Shown here: positions 63,811 through 64,000 of the stretch, piece after piece
Numbering within the stretch: the first letter of the stretch is position 1
How the letters are laid out: every line of letters starts with the position of its first letter
Assembly (NCBI RefSeq): GCF_937616625.2
Contig: NC_065570.1
Span: 33,797,665-33,861,664, forward strand
Reading direction: 5' to 3'
Source of the DNA: Mercurialis annua
Lineage: Eukaryota > Streptophyta > Magnoliopsida > Malpighiales > Euphorbiaceae
DNA: 64,000 nucleotides
The notes under the pieces: generated by a model
Told to the model about the DNA's origin: nothing
The model's input: only the letters and a program-made list of their open reading frames with translations
Database searches by the model: none
Position numbers and translations under genes: made by a program

Positions 63811-64000
63811 TGTCTTTACTAAATCAGTTAGACAGATTTTGATATTTTGAAAACCTAAAAGCTGTTTGCTTGTTTTCTTTGTGTTCTTGAGTAGAATACA
63901 TGCTTTAAGGAACATTCAAGTAGATTGATCATCTTCTTGTGGAGTGTTTCGAAATTGGAATTCATAATGAAAAATTCAGTTTTCTTAATTCTAATTCTTT

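Larger units (their letters stand above)
63360..64000 (+). mobile_element. 5' LTR or solo LTR of a Ty3/gypsy element, partial
   Basis: Satellite stops exactly before TGTTATGG, which has the TG start expected of an LTR; the duplicated target would be GTTAT (63355-63359), and its partner lies outside the window. The first about 260 bases encode the end of a Ty3/gypsy-like polyprotein. They are followed by an AT-rich U3-like stretch, a TATA box at 63803 and a pyrimidine-rich leader-like sequence (CTTGTTTTCTTTGTG). I infer an LTR whose 5' part overlaps the end of pol, as I recall for some plant chromoviruses including CRM-type centromeric elements. The alternative is a 5'-truncated internal fragment followed by a 3' LTR, but then a TG exactly at the satellite border would be chance. 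Confidence 0.65.

Overview
The window is plant-type nuclear heterochromatin. It contains no intact protein-coding gene, and I see no rRNA or tRNA gene and no CRISPR array. About 58 kb of the 64 kb is tandem satellite DNA of two unrelated families; the rest is transposon insertions inside or at the edge of those arrays. A flowering plant is suggested by the long LTRs that run TGTCACGACC...GTTACA (a frequent form of plant Ty3/gypsy LTR ends, read in reverse), by a Mutator-like MITE, and by a Ty3/gypsy polyprotein tail. The species cannot be named from this sequence.

Layout. (1) 1-14612 is satellite S1, a 60-bp AT-rich monomer (21 G/C in the consensus as I read it), about 200 copies, all in one orientation. 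It is interrupted at 7897-10452 by a solo LTR with a perfect 5-bp target duplication. S1 carries a higher-order repeat of about 2.7-2.8 kb and a shorter one of 601 bp. (2) At 14612/14613 S1 changes abruptly to satellite S2, a 99-bp monomer (43 G/C, nine CpG) mixed with a recurrent 48-bp short form. S2 runs to about 63359. It switches strand three times (about 30540, 34888 and 41722), giving blocks in the order plus, minus, plus, minus. (3) The last minus block contains a recent higher-order repeat of about 2.26 kb (copies starting at 50701, 52961, 55224 and a shortened one at 60788). It is interrupted by a 370-bp MITE (57198-57567, 9-bp target duplication) and a second solo LTR (57727-60179, perfect 5-bp target duplication). 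(4) At 63360 S2 ends where a further LTR retrotransposon begins. Its first 260 bases still encode the C-terminal tail of a Ty3/gypsy polyprotein, broken by one stop, followed by a TATA box; the element runs off the window.

How the parts relate. The satellites are the substrate. They grew by duplication at monomer scale (60/99/48 bp), cluster scale (0.6-1.4 kb) and kilobase scale (2.3-2.8 kb). Retroelements and a MITE then inserted, and two of the retroelements collapsed to solo LTRs by recombination. Both monomer lengths are multiples of three with stop-free frames, so the sequence shows many 60-110-codon open frames; these are by-products of periodicity and are not annotated as genes. The most interesting points are the 48-bp variant whose junction carries an exactly inverted 9-mer, the three strand switches, the nested higher-order repeats with two sub-lineages, the palindrome cluster in the second LTR, and the retroelement whose coding tail appears to lie inside its own LTR.
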